Part shown: positions 1 to 8,991 of the stretch, one piece after another
Layout of the letters: each line of letters starts with the position of its first letter
How positions within the stretch are numbered: the first letter of the stretch is position 1
Assembly (NCBI RefSeq): GCF_030317115.1
Contig: NZ_JASZYF010000001.1
Span: 744,001 to 808,000, forward strand
DNA length: 64,000 bases
Origin: Variovorax gracilis
GTDB lineage: Bacteria > Pseudomonadota > Gammaproteobacteria > Burkholderiales > Burkholderiaceae_C
Direction: 5' to 3'
The notes under the pieces: generated by a model
Databases searched by the model: none
Told to the model about the DNA's origin: nothing
Seen by the model: only the letters and a program-made list of their open reading frames with translations
Position numbers and translations under genes: made by a program

Positions 1-3000
1 CGGTGCGAAGCGACGGACCAAGCTCGTCGAACAGCGGCATTGCTGCCATGCTTTGCTTGCGCAGCAGATCGACAAGCGAAGCCAGCGCGTCGGGGTCGAC
101 CGGCGCTGCATCTTCAGCCACAGGCCTGACGTCCGCCGCATCGAAAAAGGGCTGGGCCGCAGCTTGAAGATTGCGCAGCGCCAGGCTCAGCGCACGCAAC
201 GCACGATCGGCGCGGTGGGTGTCGCCTTCCTTCAGCGCAGCCTCACCCTCGGCCGCCCGTTGCCGCACGCCGTCGATCCCGATCACGCCGGCGCTGCCCT
301 GCAGCTTGTGCAGTCGGGCCGCCAGGGCAATGGACGACTCGCCAGAGGGCGCATCGCCCTCGCGCGCCAGGTCACCGAACTCCTCGAGCAGACTGCGCAG
401 GACACTCAACAGCAAATCGCTGTCGCCCATCAGTCGCTTCGATGCGCCCGGTGCGTCGATGCCCTGGATCATCGGCCAGTCGGGCGGAAGCCCAGCCACG
501 GCCGGAGCTTCCTCGTGTGCGGTCGGCACCAGCCGGCCCCGCGCGCGCTCCACGCAACGGCGCACTGTGCGGACCATCGACTCGGCGTCGAAAGGCTTGC
601 TGATGAAGTCGTTCATGCCGGCTTCGAACGCGCGGTCGCGCTCGGCCACCAGCGCGCTGGCCGTCAGCGCAACCACCGGCAATGCCGTGAGGCCCAATTC
701 GCCGCGAATCAGGCGTGTGGCCTCGTTGCCGTCGAGCACCGGCATGTGGACGTCCATCAGCACCAGGTCGAAAGCCTGCGGCCTCTTGCGCAGCGCCTCG
801 ACCGCTTCGCGGCCATCCGAAGCGAGGCTGACCTGCGCTCCTTCGCGCTCGAGGATGTGCTGGCAGACCTCCAGGTTGACCTCGCTGTCGTCCACCACCA
901 GCACGCGCATCTTCGACAGGCGCCGGTCCGCCGACACTTCGCGTGCAGGCACCGAAGGCTGCGCGGCGTCTTCGACGGCAATGTCCAGGGGCAGGATGAC
1001 CCAGAACTCGCTGCCGCTGCCCGGTGTGCTGGCGACACCGAACTCGCCGCCCATCAACCCGGTGAGTTGCTTCACGATCGACAGCCCCAGTCCCGTGCCG
1101 CCGAAGCGGCGCGTGGTCGACGTGTCGGCTTGCGTGAAAGGCGTGAACAACCGGTCGAGCACATCGGCCTCGATGCCGATTCCCGTATCGACCACGGCGA
1201 AGCGCAGACGCACGCGATCCTCCAGCCTCTCCTTCACCTGCACGTTCAGGCGCACCGACCCTTGCGCGGTGAACTTGACGGCATTGCTCAGCAGGTTGAC
1301 GAGGATCTGCCGGATGCGGGTGACGTCGCCGAGCAAGCGCGCCGGAAGTTCGGCATCGGCTTCCAGCACCAGCGCGATGCCCTTCTCGCCGGCGTTGACG
1401 TTCATCATGGCGACGACGCTGTCGAGCAGATCGCGCAGTCCGAACTCGGATTCGTCGAGCGCCATCTCGCCCGCCTCGATCTTGGAGATGTCGAGGATGT
1501 CGTTGATGACGCCCAGCAGCGCGTTGCTGGCGTCGTCGATCTTGCGCAGGAACTCGCGCTGCCGGTCATCCAATGAGGTTTGCCGCAACAGGTAGGCCAG
1601 CCCGATGACCGCGTTGAGCGGCGATCGGATCTCGTGGCTCATGTTGGCCAGGAACTCGCTCTTGGCCTTGCTCGCCGACTCCGCCTGCGCGCTGCGTTCG
1701 TTCAGGGCGAGGTTGAGGTCTTCGAGCTGGTCCTGCGCGCGGCGCATGTCGGTGACGTCCACCGCCACCGAGATGAAGCCCTGCACCACGCCGTAGTCGT
1801 CGAAGTCGGGGATGTAGTGCAGCCAGTAGTGCAGGGTCGATCCATCGGCCAGTGTGCGGGTGCGCATCACGCGCTGGTCGTTGCCGGCCAGCGCGGCGCG
1901 GATGTAGGGCTCGTTCTCACGGAACAGTTCAGGGCCGAGCAACTCGACCTGCGAGATCCCGATCATCTCCTCGGGCGCGCGCCCCAGCCAGCGCCGGTAA
2001 GCGCTGTTCGCGAAGGTGCAGCGCATGTCGGTCGTCCAGTAGGCAACGATGCCGGGGATGTTGTCGGTCACGATGCGCATGAAGCGTTCGTTCTTGTGCA
2101 GCCGTTCCTCGGTGGCCTTGCGCTCGGACAGGTCGGTCGCAATCGCAATGAAGCCGACGACGCTGCCGGCCGCATCGCGCAGCGGGCTCACGTTCAGGTG
2201 GACGGGGACCCGGCTGCCGTCCTTGCGCACGTAGGTCCACTCCCGGGGCCGCGCGCGGCCGGTGCCCGGCGCGGGCGCGAAGACTTCGCACACTTCGAGC
2301 GGACGTCCCAGTTCGGTGGTCAGCGCCATCGCGCGGCTGTGGACTTCGAACACGTCGTGGAAGCGGTTCATCTCCATCTGGTTCACCACCTCGGCGGCGG
2401 AGTACCCCAGCAAGGCCTCCGCGGCGGGATTGAACAGCGTCACCACGCCGTCGACTTCGGTGGCGATGATGGCGCTCGCCGCGCCGTCGAGGATGGCGCG
2501 CTCGCGCGCCGACAGTGCCACGAGTTCGGCGGTGCGTTCGGCCACCTGCTGCTCGAGGGTCGCGTTCAGTTCGAGGATCCGCGCCTTGGTTGCCCTCTCG
2601 TGCGTGATGTCGCGCAGGGTCTCGGCGGCGCCGACCACCCGCCCATCCGCCGAGCGGATGGGCGCTGCCGCCACCGAAACCGCCACTGCCGTGCCGTCGC
2701 GGTGCCGCCGGAAGGTCTCGAATGCGGCGACCGACTTGCCTTCGGCGATGTGGCGCAGCAATGTCTCTTCTTCCTGCGCATGGTCGGGCGGCAACAGCAA
2801 TGCCTGCATGGTCTGACCGAGCGCCTCCTGGGCGGTGTAGCCGAAGATCTTGGCCGCAGCGTCGTTCCAGTCGGTGATCTTGCCGTCGAGCCGGCAGCCG
2901 ATGATGGCGTCGTTCGAGCTGGTCACGATCGCAGCGAGCCGGGAGCGTTGCTCGCCCGCCTGTTGCTTGCGGCGCTGCGTGGTCTGCTCGATGAAAGACA

Positions 3001-4015
3001 GCAGGGCCAGGAGCAGCGCCAGCGTCGAGCCGATCAGCACCACGGCCCATGGGCTGCGCAGGTTCAAGCGCTTCACGAACAACGGCTGCGCGCTGACATC
3101 CACCCGCCAGATGCGGCCGTAGAGATGCAGCGGCTGCACGCTCCGGAGCGCATCGGCCTGTACGGATGCACGGCCGGGCGAGGTAAAGAACGGCTCCGGC
3201 TTGTCGGGCCGCGTCACGTCGGCCAGAGCGAGTGCGAACTCGCCATCCTGAAAATCAAAGCCCTTCAGCACCTCGTCGATGAGCAGGGGTGTGTAGATCC
3301 ATCCGATTCCCTCGTCCGGCGTACCCCGCGCAGCAGCGGATCGGTGCTGGCGCTGCTGCAGGCGGCCGAGCTGCGTTTCGGGCTTGTAGACAGGCAGGAG
3401 CATCAGCACGGAGCGCTGGCTCGGCGGTGCCCTCTGCGCCTGCACCAGCGCGATCGGCGCGGTCATCGCGGCTTCGCCGGTCTGCATGGCGCGCTCGGCA
3501 GCGGCGCGCCGGTTGGGCTCCGATGCGATGTCCAGCCCGATGGCGGGGCTCGTGGAATCGGACGGCTCGAAGTACTGGATGACGAAACGATCACCCTCGT
3601 TCACGCCGATCTGGTGAATCCTGAAATCGGGCTTGCCGTCGAGTCGCGCCGCGGCGACGAAGGCGGCCTCTTGCGCGACCGGTACGCGGCGCACGAATCC
3701 GAATCCCCGCGAGCCGGGAAACTCGCGCTCCAGATCGCGTGAGGCGCTGAACTGCGCGAATCGCAGCCGCGTGATGCCCCCTTCTCCACCCGCCGCGATC
3801 ACGGCACCGCGCGCTCCGCGCAAGCCGAATTCGAAAGCGTGCATGCGCGACGCCAGTTGCTCGACCGCGCGCCGGGCCAATGCGTCGAAGCGCGTTTGCG
3901 CCAGCGAGTCGTTGTAGCGCGCCTGCCACAAGCCCGCGCCCGCCGCCATGCACAGGCCGATGCCCAGCCAGATCAGCGAGCGAGCGGACTGCCGAAGCCC
4001 CACGGGGGTGGTCAA
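1..4015 (-). CDS. Hybrid sensor histidine kinase (CHASE-PAS3-HisKA-HATPase-REC-Hpt), 3' end off the window
   Basis: Membrane-bound multistep phosphorelay kinase, about 1338 codons visible, with the C-terminus beyond base 1. In order: a transmembrane helix (about 14-30), an extracytoplasmic CHASE-type sensor (about 55-310), a second transmembrane helix (319-340), three PAS domains (about 355-740), a HisKA box SHEIRSPLNAV with His794, an ATPase with N and G boxes (DTGIGIE, GGTGLGLSI), a receiver with Asp1088 in LVLMDVHMP, and an Hpt domain with His1236 in LHKLQGSAG. All phosphorelay residues are present, so His-Asp-His relay is expected; the final acceptor may be the preceding regulator. The best start is TTG at 4015, which overlaps the stop of the upstream regulator (ATTGA) and has GAGG just before it; GTG at 4003 is an alternative. 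The first ATG would remove the first membrane helix. The signal sensed is unknown. Confidence 0.93.
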   Translation of the reverse strand, partial: MTTPVGLRQSARSLIWLGIGLCMAAGAGLWQARYNDSLAQTRFDALARRAVEQLASRMHAFEFGLRGARGAVIAAGGEGGITRLRFAQFSASRDLEREFPGSRGFGFVRRVPVAQEAAFVAAARLDGKPDFRIHQIGVNEGDRFVIQYFEPSDSTSPAIGLDIASEPNRRAAAERAMQTGEAAMTAPIALVQAQRAPPSQRSVLMLLPVYKPETQLGRLQQRQHRSAAARGTPDEGIGWIYTPLLIDEVLKGFDFQDGEFALALADVTRPDKPEPFFTSPGRASVQADALRSVQPLHLYGRIWRVDVSAQPLFVKRLNLRSPWAVVLIGSTLALLLALLSFIEQTTQRRKQQAGEQRSRLAAIVTSSNDAIIGCRLDGKITDWNDAAAKIFGYTAQEALGQTMQALLLPPDHAQEEETLLRHIAEGKSVAAFETFRRHRDGTAVAVSVAAAPIRSADGRVVGAAETLRDITHERATKARILELNATLEQQVAERTAELVALSARERAILDGAASAIIATEVDGVVTLFNPAAEALLGYSAAEVVNQMEMNRFHDVFEVHSRAMALTTELGRPLEVCEVFAPAPGTGRARPREWTYVRKDGSRVPVHLNVSPLRDAAGSVVGFIAIATDLSERKATEERLHKNERFMRIVTDNIPGIVAYWTTDMRCTFANSAYRRWLGRAPEEMIGISQVELLGPELFRENEPYIRAALAGNDQRVMRTRTLADGSTLHYWLHYIPDFDDYGVVQGFISVAVDVTDMRRAQDQLEDLNLALNERSAQAESASKAKSEFLANMSHEIRSPLNAVIGLAYLLRQTSLDDRQREFLRKIDDASNALLGVINDILDISKIEAGEMALDESEFGLRDLLDSVVAMMNVNAGEKGIALVLEADAELPARLLGDVTRIRQILVNLLSNAVKFTAQGSVRLNVQVKERLEDRVRLRFAVVDTGIGIEADVLDRLFTPFTQADTSTTRRFGGTGLGLSIVKQLTGLMGGEFGVASTPGSGSEFWVILPLDIAVEDAAQPSVPAREVSADRRLSKMRVLVVDDSEVNLEVCQHILEREGAQVSLASDGREAVEALRKRPQAFDLVLMDVHMPVLDGNEATRLIRGELGLTALPVVALTASALVAERDRAFEAGMNDFISKPFDAESMVRTVRRCVERARGRLVPTAHEEAPAVAGLPPDWPMIQGIDAPGASKRLMGDSDLLLSVLRSLLEEFGDLAREGDAPSGESSIALAARLHKLQGSAGVIGIDGVRQRAAEGEAALKEGDTHRADRALRALSLALRNLQAAAQPFFDAADVRPVAEDAAPVDPDALASLVDLLRKQSMAAMPLFDELGPSLRT

Positions 4016-4986
4016 TTGGCCTCGGTGTCAGGCTCCGGCGGCCGCGCCTTGGGAACCATCCTGCACGCCTGGGCTCGCCCCGCCTTGGCCGCCTCCGCGA
4101 GCGCATCACGGGCAGCGCGTTCGAGAGCCTCCACAGCATCGGCGCCCGCTTGGCTCAGCTCTTCACGCCCGGCGGCCTCGAGGCAGGCGACGCCGGCGCT
4201 GCACGTCACATGACGCGAGACAGCGGAACCCTGATGGCTGATGTCCAGCGCCTCGACGGCCCGCAGGGCGCGATTGGCCACATGCAACGCGTCGTCCGGG
4301 GAGGTGTCCGCCAGGACCAGCGCAAAGCGATCGCGATCCAGCCGGGCGACGAAATCGCCGGGCCGGCGTGCGCTGCCCCGCAGGGCCTCGGCGATGGCGG
4401 CGAGACAGACATCCGCAGCCTTCCGGTCATAGAGTGCCTCGAAGGACTGGAAGAAATCGACCTCGAGCATCACCAGCGCTACCGCCTGGCCCGACTCGGC
4501 AGCCCGAAGCGTTTCGCGCACGAGGATCTCGGCATAGGCGTGTTCGTTCGCGAGACCCGTGGGGCCATCGATCCTGGACAGGCGCCGCAGGTCGTCCGAA
4601 AGCCGCTTCAGCTTGAGCTGGGTGTTGACCCGCGCCGTCACCTGCGAGGCATTGAACGGCTTGCGGATGAAATCGACTGCGCCGAGTTCCAGTACCGCCA
4701 CTTCGAGTTCGGACTCCTGGTGGCTGCTCACGAAGATGACTGGCACATCGGCCAAGGCCGGGTCGGCCTTCAGTGCTTCGCATACCTGCAGGCCGCTCAT
4801 GTCTCCCATCTGGGCGTCGAGCAGGATGAGGTCGGGCGTCGCTTCCCTGCTGAGTTGCAACGCATCGGCGCCGCTGGTCGCAAAACGAACCGTCGTGTAG
4901 TCCGAAAGTATCCGACTCAATACCTGAATGATGGCGGGGTCGTCATCGACGAGAAGCAGGCTTGCTTCGACCGGAAATTTCTTCAT
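4012..4986 (-). CDS. Response regulator with degenerate GGDEF domain
   Basis: 324 residues: receiver domain (about 9-122) with the acidic pocket VDDD and phospho-acceptor Asp57 in LILLDAQMG, then a GGDEF-fold domain (about 130-300). The diguanylate cyclase signature is lost: the expected GGDEF reads DRDRF (217-221), so the catalytic Glu is Arg, and no RxxD inhibitory site is obvious. Asp177 in LEVDFFQSF, matching the usual DIDxFK metal site, remains. The output is therefore probably not c-di-GMP synthesis; a GTP-sensing or protein-binding role is possible. It is the first gene of a two-gene unit and its stop overlaps the start of the hybrid kinase, so the two are very likely partners. Confidence 0.9.
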   Translation of the reverse strand: MKKFPVEASLLLVDDDPAIIQVLSRILSDYTTVRFATSGADALQLSREATPDLILLDAQMGDMSGLQVCEALKADPALADVPVIFVSSHQESELEVAVLELGAVDFIRKPFNASQVTARVNTQLKLKRLSDDLRRLSRIDGPTGLANEHAYAEILVRETLRAAESGQAVALVMLEVDFFQSFEALYDRKAADVCLAAIAEALRGSARRPGDFVARLDRDRFALVLADTSPDDALHVANRALRAVEALDISHQGSAVSRHVTCSAGVACLEAAGREELSQAGADAVEALERAARDALAEAAKAGRAQACRMVPKARPPEPDTEAN

Positions 4987-5018
4987 CGGAGGGATTCTGC
5001 CGCAACCGATTGCCCTCG

Positions 5019-5549
5019 CTAACGACGCACGGAATGCCGCGCCAGGACCTCATAGCGGGCAGGCGGCGTCATGTGCGAACAGATCAACACGAACTCGCTG
5101 ACCTGCCAGGGAATCGGCGGTGGATTGTCAGGCGGCACCGCGCCCAGGCATCTGCGCGCGATCGTGAGATGGGGGATCCAATGACCTTTCTCGGGCGTCA
5201 GCCCAGCATCGACGAGCGGCCACTTCAGGCGTTCGTGCAATGCGCGCAGCTCTTCGTGCTCGTCCGGCCGCAACACCGCGACTGGATTGCGCCAGACTTC
5301 CGGAGTTCGCAGGATCAATGTCAACGCCTGCATCGGAACTTCCGCAATCCCTTCCTGCAACGCGGCTTGCTGGGCCGCGTCAACCTCGCCGAGAAAGTGC
5401 AGCGTCATGTGGATGCGCGCAAGCGAAGTCATTCGCGCGCCGCGCGTCCACGACCAATTTCTGCGGTGCGCATCAATGGCCGCTTGTACTTCCGCATCAG
5501 GGAACAGGCCGATGAAGAGGCGCCGAGTCGGCGAAGGAGCGGGCGTCAT
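5019..5549 (-). CDS. thpR: RNA 2',3'-cyclic phosphodiesterase (2'-5' RNA ligase family)
   Basis: 176 residues, the usual length for bacterial ThpR. Both HxTx motifs of the 2H phosphoesterase fold are present: HMTL (47-50) and HLTI (127-130), each supplying one catalytic His. The family hydrolyses 2',3'-cyclic phosphates at RNA ends and can join tRNA halves in vitro; the cellular substrate is uncertain. It is cytosolic with no signal peptide. It lies 32 bp upstream of the response regulator gene on the same strand, but the gap and unrelated function give no reason to call an operon. Confidence 0.9.
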   Translation of the reverse strand: MTPAPSPTRRLFIGLFPDAEVQAAIDAHRRNWSWTRGARMTSLARIHMTLHFLGEVDAAQQAALQEGIAEVPMQALTLILRTPEVWRNPVAVLRPDEHEELRALHERLKWPLVDAGLTPEKGHWIPHLTIARRCLGAVPPDNPPPIPWQVSEFVLICSHMTPPARYEVLARHSVRR

Positions 5550-5576
5550 CGAAAACTGGCGAAGATGCCTCCGAAT

Positions 5577-6461
5577 TCACATTCGGAGCCATGACTCAGG
5601 AACGCGGTCACGAGAATCGTCCCCCGCCGCGTCTGCGAGCCAATGTGTCGGCGCAATCACCACCTTGTCGCGACGAGGATTCAACCAGGCCCCCCACCAG
5701 CTGAAGGAGGAGTTGGCCGTAATGTGATGACGGCACATCGACTGAAGCTGGATGTCCCTGAAACCTCGATCCGAGTTGTTTGTCTTGACGAATGTCATCG
5801 GTGCAGAGAAATGAAGATTTTCTTGAACCCATTCGTGATCGTCAGAAAACACGAAGATGTGAGGATTTGCCAATCTGGCTTCAAGAAGCGAAACCGCGCG
5901 CCGATAGTAGTCCAGCGGTACTATTCCATGCACACGATTGACTACTTCATTGCTCGCATAGTCGCCGCGTCGGACGTGCAGTGAAATAGAATCGGTTGAT
6001 GAAATTTTGTTCGCTATTGCTGCATTTTCTGGTTCGAGAGGCAACTTTGGCGAGAGCTCCGCAAGCAATATTCTTCTGCAGTCCAAGAAATACTTTTCGC
6101 TCTGCCAGTATCCTTCAATGTGCAAAGGCAACGGCAGCTTATTGAGGCCAGGATCGAAGTACGGGCTGGATTCAACGTGAAAATGAACCGATTGCTGGTG
6201 CCGACGCAGCTTCGCCCATTGAAATCGACCGATATGACGATGCGGCGGCGTCTCCCGGAGTCGGGCTAAATCTTGCCGGCTCGCTATCTTTGCAGTGAGC
6301 GGATAGACACCCAGTTCGAAATGACGAAGTTCGTATGTATCAAAAAAACTGAGATCGAGTTGCAAACGCGCTCTGTGATGCAAGGCGAGAGCACGTCCTG
6401 TGGCGTATTGAAACAACTGATTGCCTAGACCGCCCATCAGCTTGACTGTTATCGTAGACAC
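5577..6461 (-). CDS. Alpha-1,2-fucosyltransferase-like glycosyltransferase, GT11 family
   Basis: About 294 residues. The N-terminus carries the GT11 signature GGLGNQLFQYATGRAL, the middle HVRRGDY (the GDP-binding HxRRxDY of alpha-1,2/alpha-1,6 fucosyltransferases) and the C-terminal part SSFSWWGAWLN. It probably adds fucose or a related sugar to a surface glycan from a GDP-sugar; the acceptor is unknown. The GTG at 6461 is preferred because GGAGG lies about 10 nt upstream and it gives the usual short N-terminus. The ATG at 6479, directly after the upstream stop, lacks a ribosome site and is the alternative. Base composition is visibly AT-richer than the neighbours and there are no nucleotide-sugar genes nearby, which suggests transfer. 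Confidence 0.9.
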   Translation of the reverse strand: MSTITVKLMGGLGNQLFQYATGRALALHHRARLQLDLSFFDTYELRHFELGVYPLTAKIASRQDLARLRETPPHRHIGRFQWAKLRRHQQSVHFHVESSPYFDPGLNKLPLPLHIEGYWQSEKYFLDCRRILLAELSPKLPLEPENAAIANKISSTDSISLHVRRGDYASNEVVNRVHGIVPLDYYRRAVSLLEARLANPHIFVFSDDHEWVQENLHFSAPMTFVKTNNSDRGFRDIQLQSMCRHHITANSSFSWWGAWLNPRRDKVVIAPTHWLADAAGDDSRDRVPESWLRM

Positions 6462-6479
6462 GTTTGGCAAACCCTCCAT

Positions 6480-7412
6480 CTAAGTTTTGCGGAACCAGAA
6501 ACATCCACAGCCGTAGGCCTGTTCCCGGAACTGGGCGTCGGAAGGATTCTCAATGATGCCGCGATCACCGGACTCTTCGATTAGCGCACGCTCGATGAGA
6601 GACACTCCGTTGAAGTAATTCGAAAAATCGATCGCATCATAGACACGGTGCGCATTGAACTGTACTTTGGGCTTGCCGACCGGGACCGCAATCAGCAGAT
6701 CGCCGCGAGGCGCCAGAACGCGAAGCAACTCTCCAATGGCTTTAAGGTCTCCGTCTGGATCGAGTTTGTCGCCGTAGCGGCCAAGCCCAATGTGTTCGAG
6801 GACATGCATGCACGACAGCGACTTGATGCTCCCGTCAGCAAATGGGAGACTCAAAAGATCGGCCTCTCCGCATTCGAGGCCAGGCAGCGCTATAGGGGCT
6901 GGCCGGTAGTCGTAAAACTCGACCGGGATGAATGCCGACACCAGCGTCGCAAAGTTGATTGTGGAAGATATGTCGATGTGTTTGGCAGGTCGCGTTTGTG
7001 CGAGTACTCGGGCGGCCCATGCAGGATGGTACGTGTAGTGTCTGTCAAACGGCGTAGTTGATGCCCGATCGTCCAAACACGGGAAACGGTCTTGCCACTC
7101 GCAGGGAAGCCGAATTTTCGCATTCCGCTGCATTTCGGAATATTCATTGAACTCCTCGCGGAATTCGTTGAGTTGCTCCTGGGTTCGAGCATGTTTCGCC
7201 GTGAAGGCTTCGATGGCCTGACGAAATGGGCGTGTGCTATCGGCGAAGGCAAATTCGTTCGCGTCATTTTCAAACGGAGCAAGCCTCGCGCGGTGTTGGA
7301 GTGCCCAGGCAACGAACTTTCTCTCGCTGAGCACTGATCGAACATAAGCAGTTCGTTCTAGGAGGCGCGATGGATTCGACAGCACATCCCAAAAAGTACG
7401 TACGGATGTCAT
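6480..7412 (-). CDS. DUF268-family protein, methyltransferase-like
   Basis: About 310 residues. The C-terminal two thirds match the DUF268 pattern known from bacterial glycan clusters: HIDISSTINF, CMHVLEHIGLGRYGDKLDP, and AVPVGKPKVQFNAHRVY. The order (glycine-poor strand, acidic middle, VLEHIGL) recalls a class I SAM methyltransferase fold, so sugar methylation is a reasonable but unproven guess. I chose the ATG at 7412 (N-terminus TSVRTFWDVLS, weak AGAGA upstream); an in-frame ATG at 7571 would add 53 Arg-rich residues that do not look conserved. Its TAG abuts the fucosyltransferase gene, so the two form one transcript. Like its partner it is AT-richer than the surrounding DNA. Confidence 0.8.
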   Translation of the reverse strand: MTSVRTFWDVLSNPSRLLERTAYVRSVLSERKFVAWALQHRARLAPFENDANEFAFADSTRPFRQAIEAFTAKHARTQEQLNEFREEFNEYSEMQRNAKIRLPCEWQDRFPCLDDRASTTPFDRHYTYHPAWAARVLAQTRPAKHIDISSTINFATLVSAFIPVEFYDYRPAPIALPGLECGEADLLSLPFADGSIKSLSCMHVLEHIGLGRYGDKLDPDGDLKAIGELLRVLAPRGDLLIAVPVGKPKVQFNAHRVYDAIDFSNYFNGVSLIERALIEESGDRGIIENPSDAQFREQAYGCGCFWFRKT

Positions 7413-7747
7413 AAATTCTCTATGGTTGAGGCGCACTACGGAAAGAAACTGCCGCCTGAAAATCACCGCGATCCATTGGGCAGTGGTTCCCCGAGACTGT
7501 TTCGCTTGGCCAGGACGAATTCGACGGCGTCGTATGGCTGAGAAGCTTCGAGGGATGGCTGGCGTGCGCAAGGGCGATGGCGCGAAAACAGCGCGGCCTC
7601 CTGCGCGTGAGCTGACATGGCCTCACTTTACTGCCGCGGAGCGTCGGCGGAAGCGCGCTACGCGAAATGCCGTGCCAGATCGCCAGTCCTGAACTGGAGG
7701 ACCACCATGGGTGGGTCTTCGGACAGTCGTTAGAATCCGTGCCAGTT
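7413..7747. other. Gap before tRNA-Gly
   Basis: About 335 bp with no gene I can support. The left part may hold an alternative 5' extension of the DUF268 gene (to 7571). A short hairpin (CCAGT/ACTGG, 7683-7697) and a candidate tRNA promoter at the right end are the only structures seen. Confidence 0.5.
7731..7736 (+). promoter_or_regulatory. Candidate -10 element of the tRNA-Gly promoter
   Basis: TAGAAT (5 of 6 matches to TATAAT) ends 11 nt before the tRNA 5' end. No convincing -35 element is visible, so this rests on position and one hexamer. Confidence 0.35.
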
Positions 7748-7821
7748 GCGGGTGTAGTTCAATGGTAGAACGGCAGCTTCCCAAGCTTCATACGAGGGTT
7801 CGATTCCCTTCACCCGCTCCA
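7748..7821 (+). tRNA. tRNA-Gly (anticodon CCC)
   Basis: Complete cloverleaf of 74 nt with encoded CCA: acceptor GCGGGTG/CACCCGC, D arm GTTC/GAAC, anticodon loop TTCCCAA with CCC at 7780-7782, T arm with TTCGATT loop, discriminator T and CCA at 7819-7821. It decodes GGG. The anticodon stem GCAGC/GCTTC contains one C-T mismatch (7774 against 7788); the other stems pair, with one G-T in the T stem. Confidence 0.97.
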
Positions 7822-8085
7822 TCCCCTCGACCTCGATGCAGCCTCCTACAATCGAGCGCATGCGTCTCCCAGCCCCCACCCTCGTCCACAGCCGCGCGCG
7901 CACGCGTTCGCTCGGCAATGGCGTCGGCATGCTGGGACTGAGCCAGCCGGCCGCACACTCCTCGGCCCGGCGATCCCCTTCTTCTTTCATTTAGCGCAAC
8001 CATCGATCGCCGGGCCCCAGTTCTCGCGCCTTGGCGACCGCTGAAGATGGCGGCAGGTCGCACATTTCGACAGGAGTGCTTTTTC

Positions 8086-8487
8086 ATGCATGCAAAGAAT
8101 TACGGCGATCGCACGCTCACCGAACTGGATCACGTTCGCCTCACCAAACTGGTCGACGCAAAATCCCACCCGGACCTCGAAGAGTTGCTGGACATGGTCG
8201 AAGTGTTGCCCTCGCGCGAGATCGCGCCCGACTTCGTCACGATGAACTCGCAAGTCACGATCGTCGATGCGCGTACGGGGCACCGCCAAAAGCTGACCTT
8301 GTGCTATCCCACCGCCGCCGAGCCGGCCACGGGCTTTGTCTCGGTGCTTTCGCCGGTGGGCATGAGCCTGCTCGGATTGCGCATTGGCGCGACGGCCCAG
8401 TGGCAAACGCCCGGCGGTGAGGAATTCAATGCCCAAGTGGCGGAAGTCCACTACCAGCCAGAGGCCAGCGGCCACTACACCACCTGA
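8086..8487 (+). CDS. rnk: Rnk-like nucleoside diphosphate kinase regulator, GreA/GreB C-terminal fold
   Basis: 133 residues ending in the GreA/GreB FKBP-like domain: TIVDARTGHRQKLTLCYP, SVLSPVGMSLLGLRIGA, then a Trp and Glu-rich strand. The N-terminus RTLTELDHVRL matches Rnk proteins, which lack the long RNA polymerase coiled coil of GreA and are thought to bind polymerase or modulate nucleoside diphosphate kinase. The ATG at 8086 has AGGAG at 8072-8076 and avoids the unrelated upstream extension. It is a single gene, convergent with the next. Confidence 0.85.
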   Translation: MHAKNYGDRTLTELDHVRLTKLVDAKSHPDLEELLDMVEVLPSREIAPDFVTMNSQVTIVDARTGHRQKLTLCYPTAAEPATGFVSVLSPVGMSLLGLRIGATAQWQTPGGEEFNAQVAEVHYQPEASGHYTT

Positions 8488-8507
8488 ACGGCCCTGCCGG
8501 CGCGGCG

Positions 8508-8861
8508 CTACAAGACGACCGAAGCGTGTACGGCAGCCGCCGGGAGGGGCACGGGCTTGGACGCCGGCGGCATTTCGATCTGGCTCGCGTAGTCCGCCAG
8601 CAATTCGCCCGCCACCGTGTCGGGCTGGTTTTCAAGCCGCACCACCGTCTGCACGCCGACGCACAAACCTTCATAGCGGATGTAGACGCGTGAAAAGTAA
8701 GTCAGCGCCTCCGCAGCGTCTCGCAGGCAATCGGCGAACGAGGTGAGTCCCAGATCGACATAACACGCCTTGGGCGGCGCTTCGCCCGCTGAACGAGGCG
8801 CGCGGACGGTGTAGGTGTAGGAGCGCTCGCCGAGCTTGCGGATCTCCAGGACTGGTTGCAT
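8508..8861 (-). CDS. Hypothetical protein
   Basis: 117 residues; I do not recognise the family. It has mixed alpha/beta character (LEIRKLGERSYTYTVR, ACYVDLGLTSFADCLRDA) with a variable Pro/Ala C-terminus and no signal peptide or membrane helix. The ATG at 8861 is preferred over 8885 because GAGGAG sits six bases upstream. It is convergent with rnk. Coding is supported by the ribosome site and normal composition only. Confidence 0.65.
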   Translation of the reverse strand: MQPVLEIRKLGERSYTYTVRAPRSAGEAPPKACYVDLGLTSFADCLRDAAEALTYFSRVYIRYEGLCVGVQTVVRLENQPDTVAGELLADYASQIEMPPASKPVPLPAAAVHASVVL

Positions 8862-8991
8862 TGCGTACTCCTCTTCCATGCGCAAACGGACTTGACGCCG
8901 TTTCGATTCGGCACCCTAGTTTACGTTCTGTCGCACGTGCGACAAGGCCCCTACGACTTTTGTCCGGGGCCACGCAACATCGGCGCTGCCG

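Noticed and set aside
1580-3742. 720-codon open frame on the plus strand
   Set aside because: Antisense to the hybrid kinase, whose PAS and HisKA motifs are unambiguous.
7748-8085. tRNA-Gly as an integration site
   Set aside because: No integrase gene and no repeat of the tRNA 3' end was seen; the AT-rich genes are on the 5' side.
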